Notes: generated from the letters alone by a model not told the origin. Counted from the stretch's first letter, positions 8,101-18,239 are shown. The stretch is 64,000 bases of DNA from Halonatronomonas betaini (GCF_015666175.1 NZ_JADPIE010000007.1:62001-126000), one strand, 5' to 3'. Made by a program: numbers and translations.

Positions 8101-9195
8101 ATGAATATTGAAGAAAAAAATCAACTGGAACTTGATGAGATAGAAGATTCAAAAAGTGAATATAAATTAATGCTAATGCAGCTTACCAAGGAAGAGCTGA
8201 CTGAGACCAGGAAAGCCTGGGGCTTTTCAGGTTTAAGCCAGTTAAATAAAGAGGAATTAGTTGATGAACTAGTTGAGTTAATCCCTGAGGCACTGGATTC
8301 CTGGATTTATCAGCTTGATTACGATGTGTATTTACCGTTAAAAACCCTTGCCAATTATGATGATGGATTTTACTTATTAGACCAGTCTAAAACAGGGATG
8401 GCCTTAACTACTGCATTGCATGATTTTGGACTGGTCTGTGCATTTTGGAAAGGCGATGATATTGAAGTCTATATGCCACATTTAATTTCCAGTAAGGTTA
8501 GAGAAGTTTTTAGAAATGATCCTGAAATTGAAAATAAGATAAAATTTAATACTGATATAAATAAAATTTCTTTAGGAATTTTAATTTATTATGGGATTGT
8601 TGAAATTGATGATATTATTTCTAAGATTAATCAACTGGATAATTATAATATTAGCAAAGATAAGTATATGAAGGTGTTGAATGCATATACAAAAACAATT
8701 GGAATGATTGTGTTTCATGAGGATAAATTACGTTTAAATATGGTGGAGTCGCCAGAATTAATAATTGAAGAGCGCTTAAAAAGACCTGACATATCTACCT
8801 ATCAGGTTGATTTTGATGAAATAAAGTATGCCTATGAGAATTTATATCCTAAACCAGATGAAAAGGTTCAGGAGTTTATGGATTTCCTTTGTGATCAGGT
8901 CGACTTAAAGGGTAAGGATTTTCAGACTGTTATGGTGATAATATATTTTGAACTTAATAATATGACTGATATTGATGTTGTTAGAAGTAATATCTCTGAC
9001 TTTGTTGGCCTAAATAGAACAGGCAAAACTTATAAAGAATATAAGAAGTTATTTAAGGAGATGGCCTGGAATTTGCATTACTGGACTTTAAAAGCAAGAA
9101 CTCCTGCAGATTTGCAGTCTCTGGCTCCAGGAAAAGAAATTGAAAAAGATAAAGTTGTCAGTCTGGCTGCTTATAAATTCAAAAAAGAAATATGA
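8101..9195 (+). CDS. hypothetical acidic protein with Rho-N/SAP-like N-terminal helices
   Basis: A 364-residue cytoplasmic protein that I do not recognise as a whole. Residues 20-65 (from LMLMQLTKEELTETRKAWGF to ELVDELVELI) resemble the helix-turn-helix pair of Rho-N or SAP domains, which bind nucleic acid. The rest is mostly helical and acidic, with no catalytic motif, signal peptide or membrane segment. It stands alone between the permease and the murA terminator/promoter region, and its ribosome site lies in the long hairpin just upstream, suggesting translational control. A role in nucleic-acid binding is a guess from the N-terminal similarity only. Confidence 0.6.
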   Translation: MNIEEKNQLELDEIEDSKSEYKLMLMQLTKEELTETRKAWGFSGLSQLNKEELVDELVELIPEALDSWIYQLDYDVYLPLKTLANYDDGFYLLDQSKTGMALTTALHDFGLVCAFWKGDDIEVYMPHLISSKVREVFRNDPEIENKIKFNTDINKISLGILIYYGIVEIDDIISKINQLDNYNISKDKYMKVLNAYTKTIGMIVFHEDKLRLNMVESPELIIEERLKRPDISTYQVDFDEIKYAYENLYPKPDEKVQEFMDFLCDQVDLKGKDFQTVMVIIYFELNNMTDIDVVRSNISDFVGLNRTGKTYKEYKKLFKEMAWNLHYWTLKARTPADLQSLAPGKEIEKDKVVSLAAYKFKKEI

Positions 9196-9210
9196 TACTA
9201 AAGTACTATA

Positions 9211-9249
9211 TAAAGCCCCTGCTCTGCTATTTATAGGCAGGGCTTTTTC
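9211..9249 (+). terminator. Rho-independent terminator
   Basis: AAAGCCCCTGC at 9211-9221 pairs with GCAGGGCTTT at 9236-9245 (one bulged C), followed by a T-rich tail. It closes the hypothetical gene and insulates the murA locus. Confidence 0.8.
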
Positions 9250-9289
9250 TTTATATTTAAGGATATTTGAGGTAATTGTTAATTAGGAC

Positions 9290-9334
9290 TGGATTTTTAG
9301 AGGATTTTACCTTATAATCAAGAATAGTTATAAT
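9290..9334 (+). promoter_or_regulatory. candidate tandem promoters for the murA-mreB envelope locus
   Basis: Two TATAAT hexamers stand in tandem at 9313-9318 and 9329-9334. The second is preceded by TTTACC at 9306-9311 with a 17-base spacer, a fair sigma-A promoter. The first has only a weak TGGATT at 9290-9295, also at 17 bases. Either could drive murA and the genes after it. Confidence 0.55.
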
Positions 9335-9408
9335 GTATAAGTAGGTCTAAAAATAAGAGGTTGGTTTATGTTAATAGAGTATTTCTCACCAGAAAGGAGT
9401 TTTAAAAG

Positions 9409-10677
9409 GTGGATAAATTTTACATAGAGGGCAGAAATAAATTAAAAGGTGAAATTCAGGTTAGCGGTGCAAAGAATGCAGCCTTACCGATAATTTCAGC
9501 TGCATTGCTTGCAGAAAGTAAAAGTACATTGCTGGATATCCCTGATTTAAGGGATGTTAGGAATCTTGCTGCTATTTTAGAGAAGATGGGGGCTAAGGTT
9601 GATTTTACTGATAATAAGATGGAGATTGATCCGTCATCAGTAAATAATCATGCAACTGACCCAGAACTGGCCAGAAAATTAAGGGCATCATATTATTTAT
9701 TAGGTGTAATGCTGGCTAAAAAAGGCAGGGCCAGAACAAGCCTGCCAGGAGGTTGCAATATTGGCAATCGTCCAATTGACCTGCATCTTAAAGGCTTTAA
9801 AGCATTAGGGGCAGAAGTCAATATAGAGCATGGCCATGTTGAAGTAGAGGCTGAAAACTTAAGAGGTGGCCAGATCTATCTCGATTATCCAAGTGTCGGT
9901 GCCACTGTCAATATAATGCTGGCAGCATCTATGGCTGATGGCAAAACTATTATCGAAAATGCAGCTAGAGAGCCAGAAATTATTGACCTGGCAAACTATC
10001 TGACCGTTATGGGTGCAAATATAAAGGGTGCCGGTACAGATATTATAAAAATAGAAGGTGTTGATAAGCTTAAAGGTCAGGAACATAGAATTATTCCTGA
10101 TAGAATTGAGGCTGGAACATTTATTATTGCCGGTGCGATGGCCGGTGAAGATGTATATGTAAAAAATGTTCTGGTAGAACATATCAAGCCTTTACTTGCT
10201 AAATTAACAGAAATGGGAGTTGAGCTTGAAGAAGATATTTCTGGCGTAAGAATTTCAGCAGCTGATGAATTGAAGTCTGTTGATATTAAAACATTGCCAT
10301 ATCCAGGCTTTCCAACTGATCTTCAGGCCCAGATGATGGTTATGCTAACCCAGGCCGATGAGCCAGGTGTTGTTACAGAGACTGTCTGGGAAGATAGATT
10401 TGCCCACATTGATGAACTTGCAAGGATGGGGGCAAAGATAAAACTGGATGGCCATACTGCTTTAGTTCATCCTTCTGAACTTCAGGGTGCAGAAGTTGAG
10501 GCGACTGATTTAAGGGCTGGTGCAGCTTTAATTATTGCCGGCCTGGCTGCTGAAGGTTTAACTGTTGTTAATGAGATTAGCCATGTTGAGCGAGGTTATG
10601 AAAATATTGTAGATAAATTACAGGGTATTGGAGCAGTAATTCAAAGAGAGCCAGTAAGCAAAGTTACAACTGCTTAA
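9409..10677 (+). CDS. murA: UDP-N-acetylglucosamine 1-carboxyvinyltransferase
   Basis: MurA transfers enolpyruvate from PEP to UDP-GlcNAc, the first committed step of peptidoglycan synthesis, in the cytoplasm. The 422-residue length is typical. The N-terminus has the conserved KNAALP segment (K22-N23), and the catalytic loop GGCNIGNRPIDLHLKG carries Cys116, the residue targeted by fosfomycin. The GTG start follows AAGGAG (9394-9399) by nine bases. It is the first gene of a co-oriented locus running to about 37.6 kb, 30 bases before mreB, linking wall precursor synthesis with shape determination and outer-membrane biogenesis. Confidence 0.97.
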   Translation: MDKFYIEGRNKLKGEIQVSGAKNAALPIISAALLAESKSTLLDIPDLRDVRNLAAILEKMGAKVDFTDNKMEIDPSSVNNHATDPELARKLRASYYLLGVMLAKKGRARTSLPGGCNIGNRPIDLHLKGFKALGAEVNIEHGHVEVEAENLRGGQIYLDYPSVGATVNIMLAASMADGKTIIENAAREPEIIDLANYLTVMGANIKGAGTDIIKIEGVDKLKGQEHRIIPDRIEAGTFIIAGAMAGEDVYVKNVLVEHIKPLLAKLTEMGVELEEDISGVRISAADELKSVDIKTLPYPGFPTDLQAQMMVMLTQADEPGVVTETVWEDRFAHIDELARMGAKIKLDGHTALVHPSELQGAEVEATDLRAGAALIIAGLAAEGLTVVNEISHVERGYENIVDKLQGIGAVIQREPVSKVTTA

Positions 10678-10707
10678 GTTATACAAATAGGAGGACTATA
10701 AAATAAT

Positions 10708-11730
10708 ATGTTTAATTTTTCGCAAAAAATAGGGATTGATTTAGGAACTGCAAATGTATTGGTCTATCAAAAGGGAAAAGGTGTTGTTTTACAGGAACCA
10801 TCTGTTGTTGCCGTTAATAAAGATAATAATAAACCGCTGGCTGTTGGAACAGAGGCCAGGAGGATGCTAGGAAGAACACCAGGTAATATTGTTGCTATTA
10901 GACCTCTTAAAGATGGTGTTATTGCAGATTTTGAAGTTACAGAGATGATGCTTAAGCATTTTATTGAGAAGACAGTTAGTAAAAGGCCGATATTTAAACC
11001 AGAAGTTATGGTCTGTATTCCAGTTGGCATTACTGAAGTTGAAAGAAGAGCTGTCGAAGAAGCCTGTAACCAGGTTGGCGCCAGAAAAACATATTTAATT
11101 GAAGAGGCTCTGGCTGCCGCCATTGGAGCTGGTATGCCTGTGGCTGAACCGACTGGAAGTATGATTATTGACATCGGTGGAGGAACTTCAGAGATAGCTG
11201 TTATTTCTCTCGGTGGAATCGTTGTTAGTGAATCTCTCCGCATGGGAGGAGACCAGTTAGACGGTGATATCTGCCGCTTTGTTAGAGAGAAATATAATAT
11301 GGTAATCGGTGAAAAGACTGCTGAAGAAATTAAATTTCAAATTGGTTCTGCCATGGTTTTAGAGGATAAAACTATGGATATTAGAGGCCGGGATTTAATG
11401 TCAGGCCTGCCAAGAAATATTGAAATTTCAGCTTCTGAAATTGAAGGCGCATTAAGTGAAAGTGTTGCTACAATTATTGAAGCTGTAAGGAGTGTCCTTG
11501 AACAGACACCACCAGAATTAGCTTCAGATATTATGGATACAGGGGTAATTATGACCGGTGGTGGTTCTTTACTTGGTAATTTTGATAAATTAATTAGTAA
11601 GGAGACAGAAATCCCTGTATTTTTAGCTGATGATCCTTTAACCTGTGTTGCTAAAGGGACAGGCCAGGCAATAGAAGAAATTGATCAGTTAAAGGATGTA
11701 TTATTTAATAAGAAGAAGGCTTATAAATAA
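10708..11730 (+). CDS. mreB: rod-shape-determining protein MreB
   Basis: Actin-like ATPase that assembles under the inner membrane and directs lateral peptidoglycan synthesis. All actin-fold motifs are present in 340 residues: phosphate 1 at IGIDLGTANVLVY, connect 1 near EALAAAIGAG, phosphate 2 at IIDIGGGTSEIAVISLGGIV and the adenosine motif near MTGGGSLLGN. It lies between murA and the S55-protease-like gene, a position seen for mreB/mbl copies in Firmicutes. It ends 34 bases before the next start. There is no mreC/mreD here, so this may be the stand-alone Mbl-type paralogue; sequence alone does not separate them. Confidence 0.95.
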   Translation: MFNFSQKIGIDLGTANVLVYQKGKGVVLQEPSVVAVNKDNNKPLAVGTEARRMLGRTPGNIVAIRPLKDGVIADFEVTEMMLKHFIEKTVSKRPIFKPEVMVCIPVGITEVERRAVEEACNQVGARKTYLIEEALAAAIGAGMPVAEPTGSMIIDIGGGTSEIAVISLGGIVVSESLRMGGDQLDGDICRFVREKYNMVIGEKTAEEIKFQIGSAMVLEDKTMDIRGRDLMSGLPRNIEISASEIEGALSESVATIIEAVRSVLEQTPPELASDIMDTGVIMTGGGSLLGNFDKLISKETEIPVFLADDPLTCVAKGTGQAIEEIDQLKDVLFNKKKAYK

Positions 11731-11764
11731 ATCGGCAAATTAAGCTGAGAAAGGTTGGATATCC

Positions 11765-13660
11765 TTGTTCAAGAAAAGAGTTCTGCTTCCATTAATTGTC
11801 CTGCTCATGTTCTTTCTTATCTCCCTGCCGGTAGCTTCTGCTACCATGCCATTTAATGATCTGGCTCCAGGGGAAAGAGGGTATGGGCGGACAGTTTTTA
11901 GGGGCACGGAAATAGAGGAATTTGAATTTGAAATAATTGACCTTATGAGAAATTATGAACCAGGCAGAAACTTTATTTTAGTAAAACTTGAAGGTGAAAA
12001 GATTGAAGAGACTAATGGCGTTGCTTCCGGTATGAGCGGAAGCCCTCTTTATATTGATGATAAAATAATCGGGGCAATTGCTTATGGCTGGTTTCAGGGC
12101 GAGAACAGATATGTTTTAGCAACCCCTATTGAGGAAATGCTTGATATTTTAGAGTCTGGAGAAGAATATGAGTTTGGAGATATGGAAGAGCTTCCTGAAC
12201 TTAAAACTCCAATTATGATCAGTGGTCTGTCAGGTAGAAGTTTAGAGCGTCTGGAGTCTGACTTAGATAGTTATATGTCTGCAGATTTTAAGGTGATACC
12301 TGGAGGAGATGAAACTGATCCAGAGGATGATTATTATCCAGATTTACAACCAGGCAGTTCTGTTGCAGTTCAGATGGCTAGAGGAGATATCAATTTAGCT
12401 TCAATCGGTACATTAACTTACCGGAATGAGTCTGAGATCCTTGCATTTGGGCACCCCTTCACCAATAGAGGTGAGGTTAATTTTTTCTTATCCCAGGCCA
12501 GAATCAGTCAGATTATTCCTGGAGAACAGCCTTTTAAATTAGGATCACCAGTTAGAAGGCCACTGGGCATGATCCGCCAGGATAGAGGAGCTGGCATTGG
12601 TGGGGAACTGGATGTTTTTCCGGAGGTAGTACCATTTAGCGTTGATGTTAATGATCTTGATAGAGGCAGAGAGAGTAATATAGCTGTCCAGATTATAAAT
12701 GATGAGCAGCTTTTAACTTCTTTAGTGCCAACAATTGCTCTGCAATCAGTGGATACAGGCCTGGATAGAATTGGCTCAGGATTGGCTAAAACTAGAATTG
12801 AAATAATGGGTAATAACATACCAGGACTTTCAATAGAAAGAGAAAATATATTTTATAGTAGAGATGATATTGCCAGTAGAAGCCTTGTTGAATTACAGGA
12901 GTTGATAAGGCTTATTAATCAGAACTCATTTGTAGATGTTAACTTAATAGATATTAACTTTTCTGTTGATGTCGAGGATTCTATAGAGGTAGCCCTTATA
13001 GAAAAACTGGAGATACAGAATGAAGATGAGATATATCCTGGAGATGATCTGGATATTAAGATTGCTTTAAGGCCATACAGGCAGGATTCCTTTGATTTTG
13101 AATTCACTGTCTCGCTGCCTGATGATATGGAACCAGGGCCAACAAGTATGTCAGTTATAAGTGGTGATAGTTTTGGTTATTATGGCTTTGGGAGTAATGA
13201 TTTTGATTTTTATGAAGAAGAAAGTTTGAGTACAACAGCTGCTGGATTTACCAGTTTTGAAGAACAGATTGAGGCTTTTCTTGATAGGCCTCAAAATAAT
13301 GATCTTGTTCTTGAAATATATCCTGGTTTTCCGGCTGCGCCTGGCTTTGAAGAAGAGGAAGAACCAGAACCAGATATGGAAGAACCAGAGACAGAAGATG
13401 AAAATGATGAACGGCCTGGTCCTGAAAACCAGGAAACACCTGAAGAGGTTCCAGTGGATGAGATTGAAGAAGATCCATTAAGGGAAGTTATTGAAACTGA
13501 TTATGTTTTAGAGGGCAATCTATATCTTGATTTTATGATTGAAGACCCGGACCAGGAAAGTGATGAGGAATATAGAGATTATGATGGTTATGAATCATTT
13601 AGAAATTCAAATAGAGCAACATCTGCTGATACTGATTCGTTTAACCCGGGGCGAAATTAA
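11765..13660 (+). CDS. secreted SpoIVB/S55-like serine peptidase domain protein
   Basis: Exported protein of 631 residues with a signal peptide (KKR, then a hydrophobic run ending near VASA at 23-26). The peptidase-like part has GMSGSP at 89-94, the S55 serine motif, with SPLYIDDKIIGAIAYGW after it, and a His motif AFGHPF at 227-232. In SpoIVB the His comes before the Ser; here the order is reversed, as in a group of large S55-annotated exoproteins. The C-terminal third is extremely acidic (residues about 520-630, Glu/Asp/Pro-rich). It uses a TTG start about ten bases after AGAAAGG. Between mreB and tamB it probably works in the periplasm on envelope proteins. True peptidase activity is uncertain. 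Confidence 0.75.
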   Translation: MFKKRVLLPLIVLLMFFLISLPVASATMPFNDLAPGERGYGRTVFRGTEIEEFEFEIIDLMRNYEPGRNFILVKLEGEKIEETNGVASGMSGSPLYIDDKIIGAIAYGWFQGENRYVLATPIEEMLDILESGEEYEFGDMEELPELKTPIMISGLSGRSLERLESDLDSYMSADFKVIPGGDETDPEDDYYPDLQPGSSVAVQMARGDINLASIGTLTYRNESEILAFGHPFTNRGEVNFFLSQARISQIIPGEQPFKLGSPVRRPLGMIRQDRGAGIGGELDVFPEVVPFSVDVNDLDRGRESNIAVQIINDEQLLTSLVPTIALQSVDTGLDRIGSGLAKTRIEIMGNNIPGLSIERENIFYSRDDIASRSLVELQELIRLINQNSFVDVNLIDINFSVDVEDSIEVALIEKLEIQNEDEIYPGDDLDIKIALRPYRQDSFDFEFTVSLPDDMEPGPTSMSVISGDSFGYYGFGSNDFDFYEEESLSTTAAGFTSFEEQIEAFLDRPQNNDLVLEIYPGFPAAPGFEEEEEPEPDMEEPETEDENDERPGPENQETPEEVPVDEIEEDPLREVIETDYVLEGNLYLDFMIEDPDQESDEEYRDYDGYESFRNSNRATSADTDSFNPGRN

Positions 13661-13683
13661 AAAAGGCTGCAAATGTTTTTCTA

Positions 13684-13717
13684 GCCTGGGGCAGCCCCTC
13701 GGCGCCCTGTCCAGGTT
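13684..13717 (+). other. GC-rich hairpin between the S55 gene and tamB
   Basis: CCTGGGGCAG pairs with CTGTCCAGG (one bulged G) around a GC-rich loop in an otherwise AT-rich gap. No T-run follows, so it is not a standard intrinsic terminator. It could stabilise or pause the transcript before tamB. Confidence 0.45.
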
Positions 13718-13743
13718 AATATTATGTTAAGGGGGGCTATAAA

Positions 13744-16700
13744 TTGAGCTGGAAAAAAATATTTTTAATTATACTTGTGCTCTTTATCTTAATGGCCGTC
13801 CCCTACCATCTGTATCAGACAGGGCAGTTTGCAGAATGGCAGCTTGTTACTTTATTAAGGATTGAAGCTGCCTTAAATGTTGATATCAGTTATGAAGAAG
13901 CAACAGTTTTTCCGATAAATAGAATAGCTTTTAAAAACCTATCTGTTAAAGATAGAGATAATCAATTTGAGTTTGAACTTGAAGAGATGGAGCTATATTA
14001 TGATTTAAGAAGTTTCCTTGCTAACTTTTTTCAGGAAGATTTAAGATTTGATCTGGCAGCTTCTCTGGCAAATAGTGTAAGTAAGGCCAGGTTAGTTGAA
14101 CCGGTTATTGACTTAAGTATGCCTGAACAGGATTTTTTAAAATTTGATGAAGTCGAACTTGATGAGCCAACTATATTTGATCCTGATGATATCTGGGAGG
14201 CTTTACCGGTTATACCTGCTGGAACAGGAATTGTAATTGAAGGTGGCTCAATTAATTATGATGAGGGTGGACCTTCAATAAATATTAAACCTGAATTATT
14301 CGAGCTTATTTTTGTCGATGAAAGACAGGTGCAAACTAACTTTTCAGGAGAATTTGATCTTTATAATTTCGAGATAGAAAAAATAATTTATGAAGATGAG
14401 GAATGGGAAGAACTTTTACTTCCTGAATTAACACTTTCAGGAGATTTAGCAGCCAGGCTTAATGGTAGCTCGTGGAACTTAAATAGCAATTTTATGATTC
14501 CAGCAGCAGGTCAGTTTAATAGATGGGCTGACAGGATAGGAGGAAGCTTTGGTTTAAGTGAGCTTGAACTCTATGGAAGCCAGACGGTTAATCTTTCAAT
14601 GACAGGTGATGGTAATGGGCTAATTGATTTACTTGTTCAGGGCGAGACAGATCTTAGCAGGATAAACTTTAAATATGAAGAAATGGCTGAACCTCTTGAT
14701 ATTCAGAGACTAAGGCAGAATTTTAGTTTTAGTCTTGCAGAAAATCAATTGTTAATTCCTGAACTTGAGTTCAGTCTATTTGAAGATGAAGAAATTAGAG
14801 TAAGTGGCCAGGCGGATTTAACTGATATTGGCCCAGAGGTTTATCTGGATCTTGAAACAGGTACTGAAGATTTATATAAATATTTAAATATTTTAGCTGA
14901 TAATAATCATCAGTTTAATGAACTCAAAGAACAATTAGATACATTCCTGGCTGGAGCTATACCAGTTGATATCAAACTATCTGGTGGATACCGTGAAGAA
15001 GATCTCTGGTTAGAAGGAGATGTTGATATATCTGAGTTTCAACTGGTTGATTCTGAAATAAATTATGACGGTTCAATGCAATTTGCCTGGCAGGATAATG
15101 AGTTACAGCTAAGCAGCTTGAATATTGCAGATAAAATTATTGGAAATGGTTACTTTATTCCAGAAACTGAAGAGTATAGCTTTGATCTGGAACTCAACCA
15201 GCTTAGATATGCTACAATAAAAAACTTTATCGAGCAGGATTTAGATTTTATAGCTGAAGATGAAATTTCAGGGGAATTATTTGCTGCCGGTAAAGGCTTT
15301 GATTTAGGTGATCTTGTTCTATCAGGTCAGTTGCTGGCTGAAGAAATAAATATCTATGATCTTGCTATTGATAGACCTCTAGTGAATTTCTGGTTAAAGG
15401 ATAATTATCTTGAAGTTGGTCCGGTTAGAGGAGAAAGTTCTGCCGGTAAATTTGATTTTGCTGGAGGAATTAATTTAGAAACAGAAGAAATAGATCTGGA
15501 ATTGATTTTAGATGATTTAGTTTTAGGTGAGATCTCTGGACTTGCTGGAATAGAGCAGGGGATTCAGGGTGACTCCAGGGTATCAGGGAGTATTGCTGGC
15601 AGCCTTTCTGAGCCAGTATTTGATCTTGAACTCTGGCTGTCAGAAGCAGAATTTTTTGGTGTGGAAGTCTCTGATGGTCATGGTCACCTTAATTATAGCC
15701 CTGGAGAAGAATTGTTATATGTTGAGAATCTTGATTTCACAAGCCGGACAACTGATATAATTGCAGATGGCCAGCTTGATTTTTCTCCGATCTTTAATGG
15801 GGATGAAAACCTGCCATTAATTGATGCCCGGCTTGATATAAATGAATTGACCTATGAATATATCAATGAAATCTTTGGGATTTCTCTGCCATTAATAGGA
15901 GATGTAAGTGGTTATGTTGAGTTAGATGGCAGATTAAATGCACCAACAGTCAATGCATCAGCAAGATCAAGGAGTACTTCCCTGCCTATTGGCGATGAAT
16001 ACTTTGAATTTGAAAATAGCAGATCAGATTTTTACTGGTCTGAAGGAGAGCCATTTCAGGTTATTGATTTAAGAATGGAGAAAGAAGAAGCAGTATTTGT
16101 GATAGATTATGGAGAATTTAGTGATAATTTTTATGTAGATTATGCCTTTAATGACTATCGTTTATCCAGACTTGATAGTTCTGAATTTGATAACTTCAGA
16201 GGCCGGCTTTCGGCTTCAGGTGAAGCCGGAGGAAGTTACGATAATCCCTGGGGTTATGCAGATCTTGAAGTTGTAGATCTGATCTATGATGGATATGATT
16301 TAGGTCGTTTAACAGGCCAGTTAGAACTTGAAGAAGGAGATTTATTGACTGAAGGAATCAGCTGGGAACCAGGTTCAGGGGACTTTATAATTACTGGAAA
16401 AGTTGATAATATATTAAATGAGGCTGAACTTGATCTCCAGGTCGCCTTTGATGATGTTGATCTGCCCTATTATATCGAATCCTTTGGATTAGATGTTCCT
16501 CCTCTTGAATATTATTTTAGTGGAGAGTTAGAGGTGACCGGGGATATTGATGACTGGCTAATTGCAGTTGATGTTGATGCAGATAGTGATGTTTCTGATT
16601 TAGGCCGTTTAAACTTGCTTGGTTGGATAGGAGAAGAATATGATCTTTCACTGGTTGGAATAGATTTAGGCTTTGACTGGCTCTGTGGTTATCTAGGCCC

Positions 16701-18216
16701 AGATGTTGATATAGATGGTGACCTGGAGTTGATTGGAACTGTTTATGGTCCACTGGATGGGCCTGAGGTTGATTTAGAAACTACAATTAGAGGTTTTCAA
16801 ATTAATCAGTATAGTTTAAGCCAGATCTCAGGCCGGGTATCTGGAGATGTCCAGAATAGCCTAACTGTCGAACAGGAATTAATAGCTGCAACAGGAGAAG
16901 ATATCAGGCTAGATGGAGTTGTTAATATACCGGCGCCTGAAGAGAGCAACTTCCAATTAAGGGCAAGGGACTTTCCTCTTAATCCAGTTGCTGGTTTCTT
17001 TCCAGAGGTTGATCTTGTTGATGGCCGTCTTGATGGAGAGGTTGATTTTAGAGGAAGTTTAGAGAATCCTGATCTTGATGGCCAATTATATTTAAGTCTT
17101 GATGAATTGAATTTTGGTCAAACAGAAAACCTTTCTCTGGATGGATATCTGGATTTTATCGGTGACCGGATTGAGTTATCTGATATGACTGGTAATTACG
17201 ACGGAGGAAGTTTTGAGTTAACTGGCCTGATGAATATTATCGATCAAGCTAATTTCTGGGATTTAGAGTTAATTGGCGATTCTATTCCAATCGAATATGC
17301 AGGTAGTTCAGCTGTAATTAATGGTGGCCTGACATTTTCAGGGCCATTATACGAACCAGTAATTGGTGGAGAGATAACAGTTAACGATTTAATGGCTGTT
17401 GTTCCTGAAGATTTTGAACCTGACGATGATGTTGATGATGAGTTTGATCCCTTTGAAGAGGCAAGATTTCAACCAGAAATTGATTTAAGAGTAAGAATTG
17501 GGAATAATAATATGTTTAGTCATGAAAATGCTGAGATACCTATTCAGCGTGGAGATTTAAGGCTTCTCTACCAGGATGAATTTCAAATAGATGGCCAGAT
17601 TTCTTCAAATCAGGGAACAATATTCTTTTATAATAACCGATTTAATCTTGATTCAGCCAGGCTTAATTTCAGAAGGCGCCAGGGTATAATACCTACTGTA
17701 ACAGTTAGAGCTTCAACAAGAGCAGAGGGTAATGATATTTTTGTAAGATTAGATGGACTGGCCACTGATTTAAATTTAAGCTTTGCCTCTGATCCAGAGA
17801 TGGAAGAAGAAGAGATCCTGGCATTGCTGGCCAGAAGAGGCGGAATCGGAGGAGCCCTTGTCGGTGAAGATTTAAATGTTTTTCAGATAGTCCAGCAGGA
17901 ATTTTTTCGCTTTTTAAGTGATACCTTTCAGCTAGAAATTGTTGGTAATATTCAAAGAGAGATTAGACGAGCTTTTGAGCTTGATCGATTTGAAATTGTA
18001 ACCCATGAATTAGGCTGGGATCAGGAAGTTTCACTTCATATAGGAAAAGATCTAACTGATAGATTATATATTGAGGGTTCAAGTAGAATACGTACTGATG
18101 AACAGGATACTGAAATTTCATTTAAATATGATATAACAGATAGAACAGTTCTTGATGGAACTATTTATGGACCAGGTGAATTTTCACTATCAATTGAAAC
18201 GATGATTGAATTCTAG
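13744..18216 (+). CDS. tamB: TamB-like translocation and assembly module / AsmA-like bridge protein
   Basis: A 1490-residue protein with an N-terminal membrane anchor (residues 4-22) and a very long region of repeated beta-rich units such as LDGYLDF and ISGRVSGDV, the periplasm-spanning beta-taco of TamB/YhdP-type lipid-transport bridges. The last 200 residues match the TamB C-terminal domain (DUF490), including SSNQGTIFFYNNRFNLDSA and DPEMEEEEILALLA. TamB works with an Omp85 partner, and the next gene 20 bases downstream is bamA. It uses a TTG start seven bases after AAGGGGGG (13731-13737). It is larger than E. coli TamB (about 1260), mostly through extra repeat units. Role: moving lipid and/or helping barrel assembly at the outer membrane. 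Confidence 0.9.
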   Translation: MSWKKIFLIILVLFILMAVPYHLYQTGQFAEWQLVTLLRIEAALNVDISYEEATVFPINRIAFKNLSVKDRDNQFEFELEEMELYYDLRSFLANFFQEDLRFDLAASLANSVSKARLVEPVIDLSMPEQDFLKFDEVELDEPTIFDPDDIWEALPVIPAGTGIVIEGGSINYDEGGPSINIKPELFELIFVDERQVQTNFSGEFDLYNFEIEKIIYEDEEWEELLLPELTLSGDLAARLNGSSWNLNSNFMIPAAGQFNRWADRIGGSFGLSELELYGSQTVNLSMTGDGNGLIDLLVQGETDLSRINFKYEEMAEPLDIQRLRQNFSFSLAENQLLIPELEFSLFEDEEIRVSGQADLTDIGPEVYLDLETGTEDLYKYLNILADNNHQFNELKEQLDTFLAGAIPVDIKLSGGYREEDLWLEGDVDISEFQLVDSEINYDGSMQFAWQDNELQLSSLNIADKIIGNGYFIPETEEYSFDLELNQLRYATIKNFIEQDLDFIAEDEISGELFAAGKGFDLGDLVLSGQLLAEEINIYDLAIDRPLVNFWLKDNYLEVGPVRGESSAGKFDFAGGINLETEEIDLELILDDLVLGEISGLAGIEQGIQGDSRVSGSIAGSLSEPVFDLELWLSEAEFFGVEVSDGHGHLNYSPGEELLYVENLDFTSRTTDIIADGQLDFSPIFNGDENLPLIDARLDINELTYEYINEIFGISLPLIGDVSGYVELDGRLNAPTVNASARSRSTSLPIGDEYFEFENSRSDFYWSEGEPFQVIDLRMEKEEAVFVIDYGEFSDNFYVDYAFNDYRLSRLDSSEFDNFRGRLSASGEAGGSYDNPWGYADLEVVDLIYDGYDLGRLTGQLELEEGDLLTEGISWEPGSGDFIITGKVDNILNEAELDLQVAFDDVDLPYYIESFGLDVPPLEYYFSGELEVTGDIDDWLIAVDVDADSDVSDLGRLNLLGWIGEEYDLSLVGIDLGFDWLCGYLGPDVDIDGDLELIGTVYGPLDGPEVDLETTIRGFQINQYSLSQISGRVSGDVQNSLTVEQELIAATGEDIRLDGVVNIPAPEESNFQLRARDFPLNPVAGFFPEVDLVDGRLDGEVDFRGSLENPDLDGQLYLSLDELNFGQTENLSLDGYLDFIGDRIELSDMTGNYDGGSFELTGLMNIIDQANFWDLELIGDSIPIEYAGSSAVINGGLTFSGPLYEPVIGGEITVNDLMAVVPEDFEPDDDVDDEFDPFEEARFQPEIDLRVRIGNNNMFSHENAEIPIQRGDLRLLYQDEFQIDGQISSNQGTIFFYNNRFNLDSARLNFRRRQGIIPTVTVRASTRAEGNDIFVRLDGLATDLNLSFASDPEMEEEEILALLARRGGIGGALVGEDLNVFQIVQQEFFRFLSDTFQLEIVGNIQREIRRAFELDRFEIVTHELGWDQEVSLHIGKDLTDRLYIEGSSRIRTDEQDTEISFKYDITDRTVLDGTIYGPGEFSLSIETMIEF

Positions 18217-18239
18217 GAGGCTAAAGGAGGATTAAGTTG

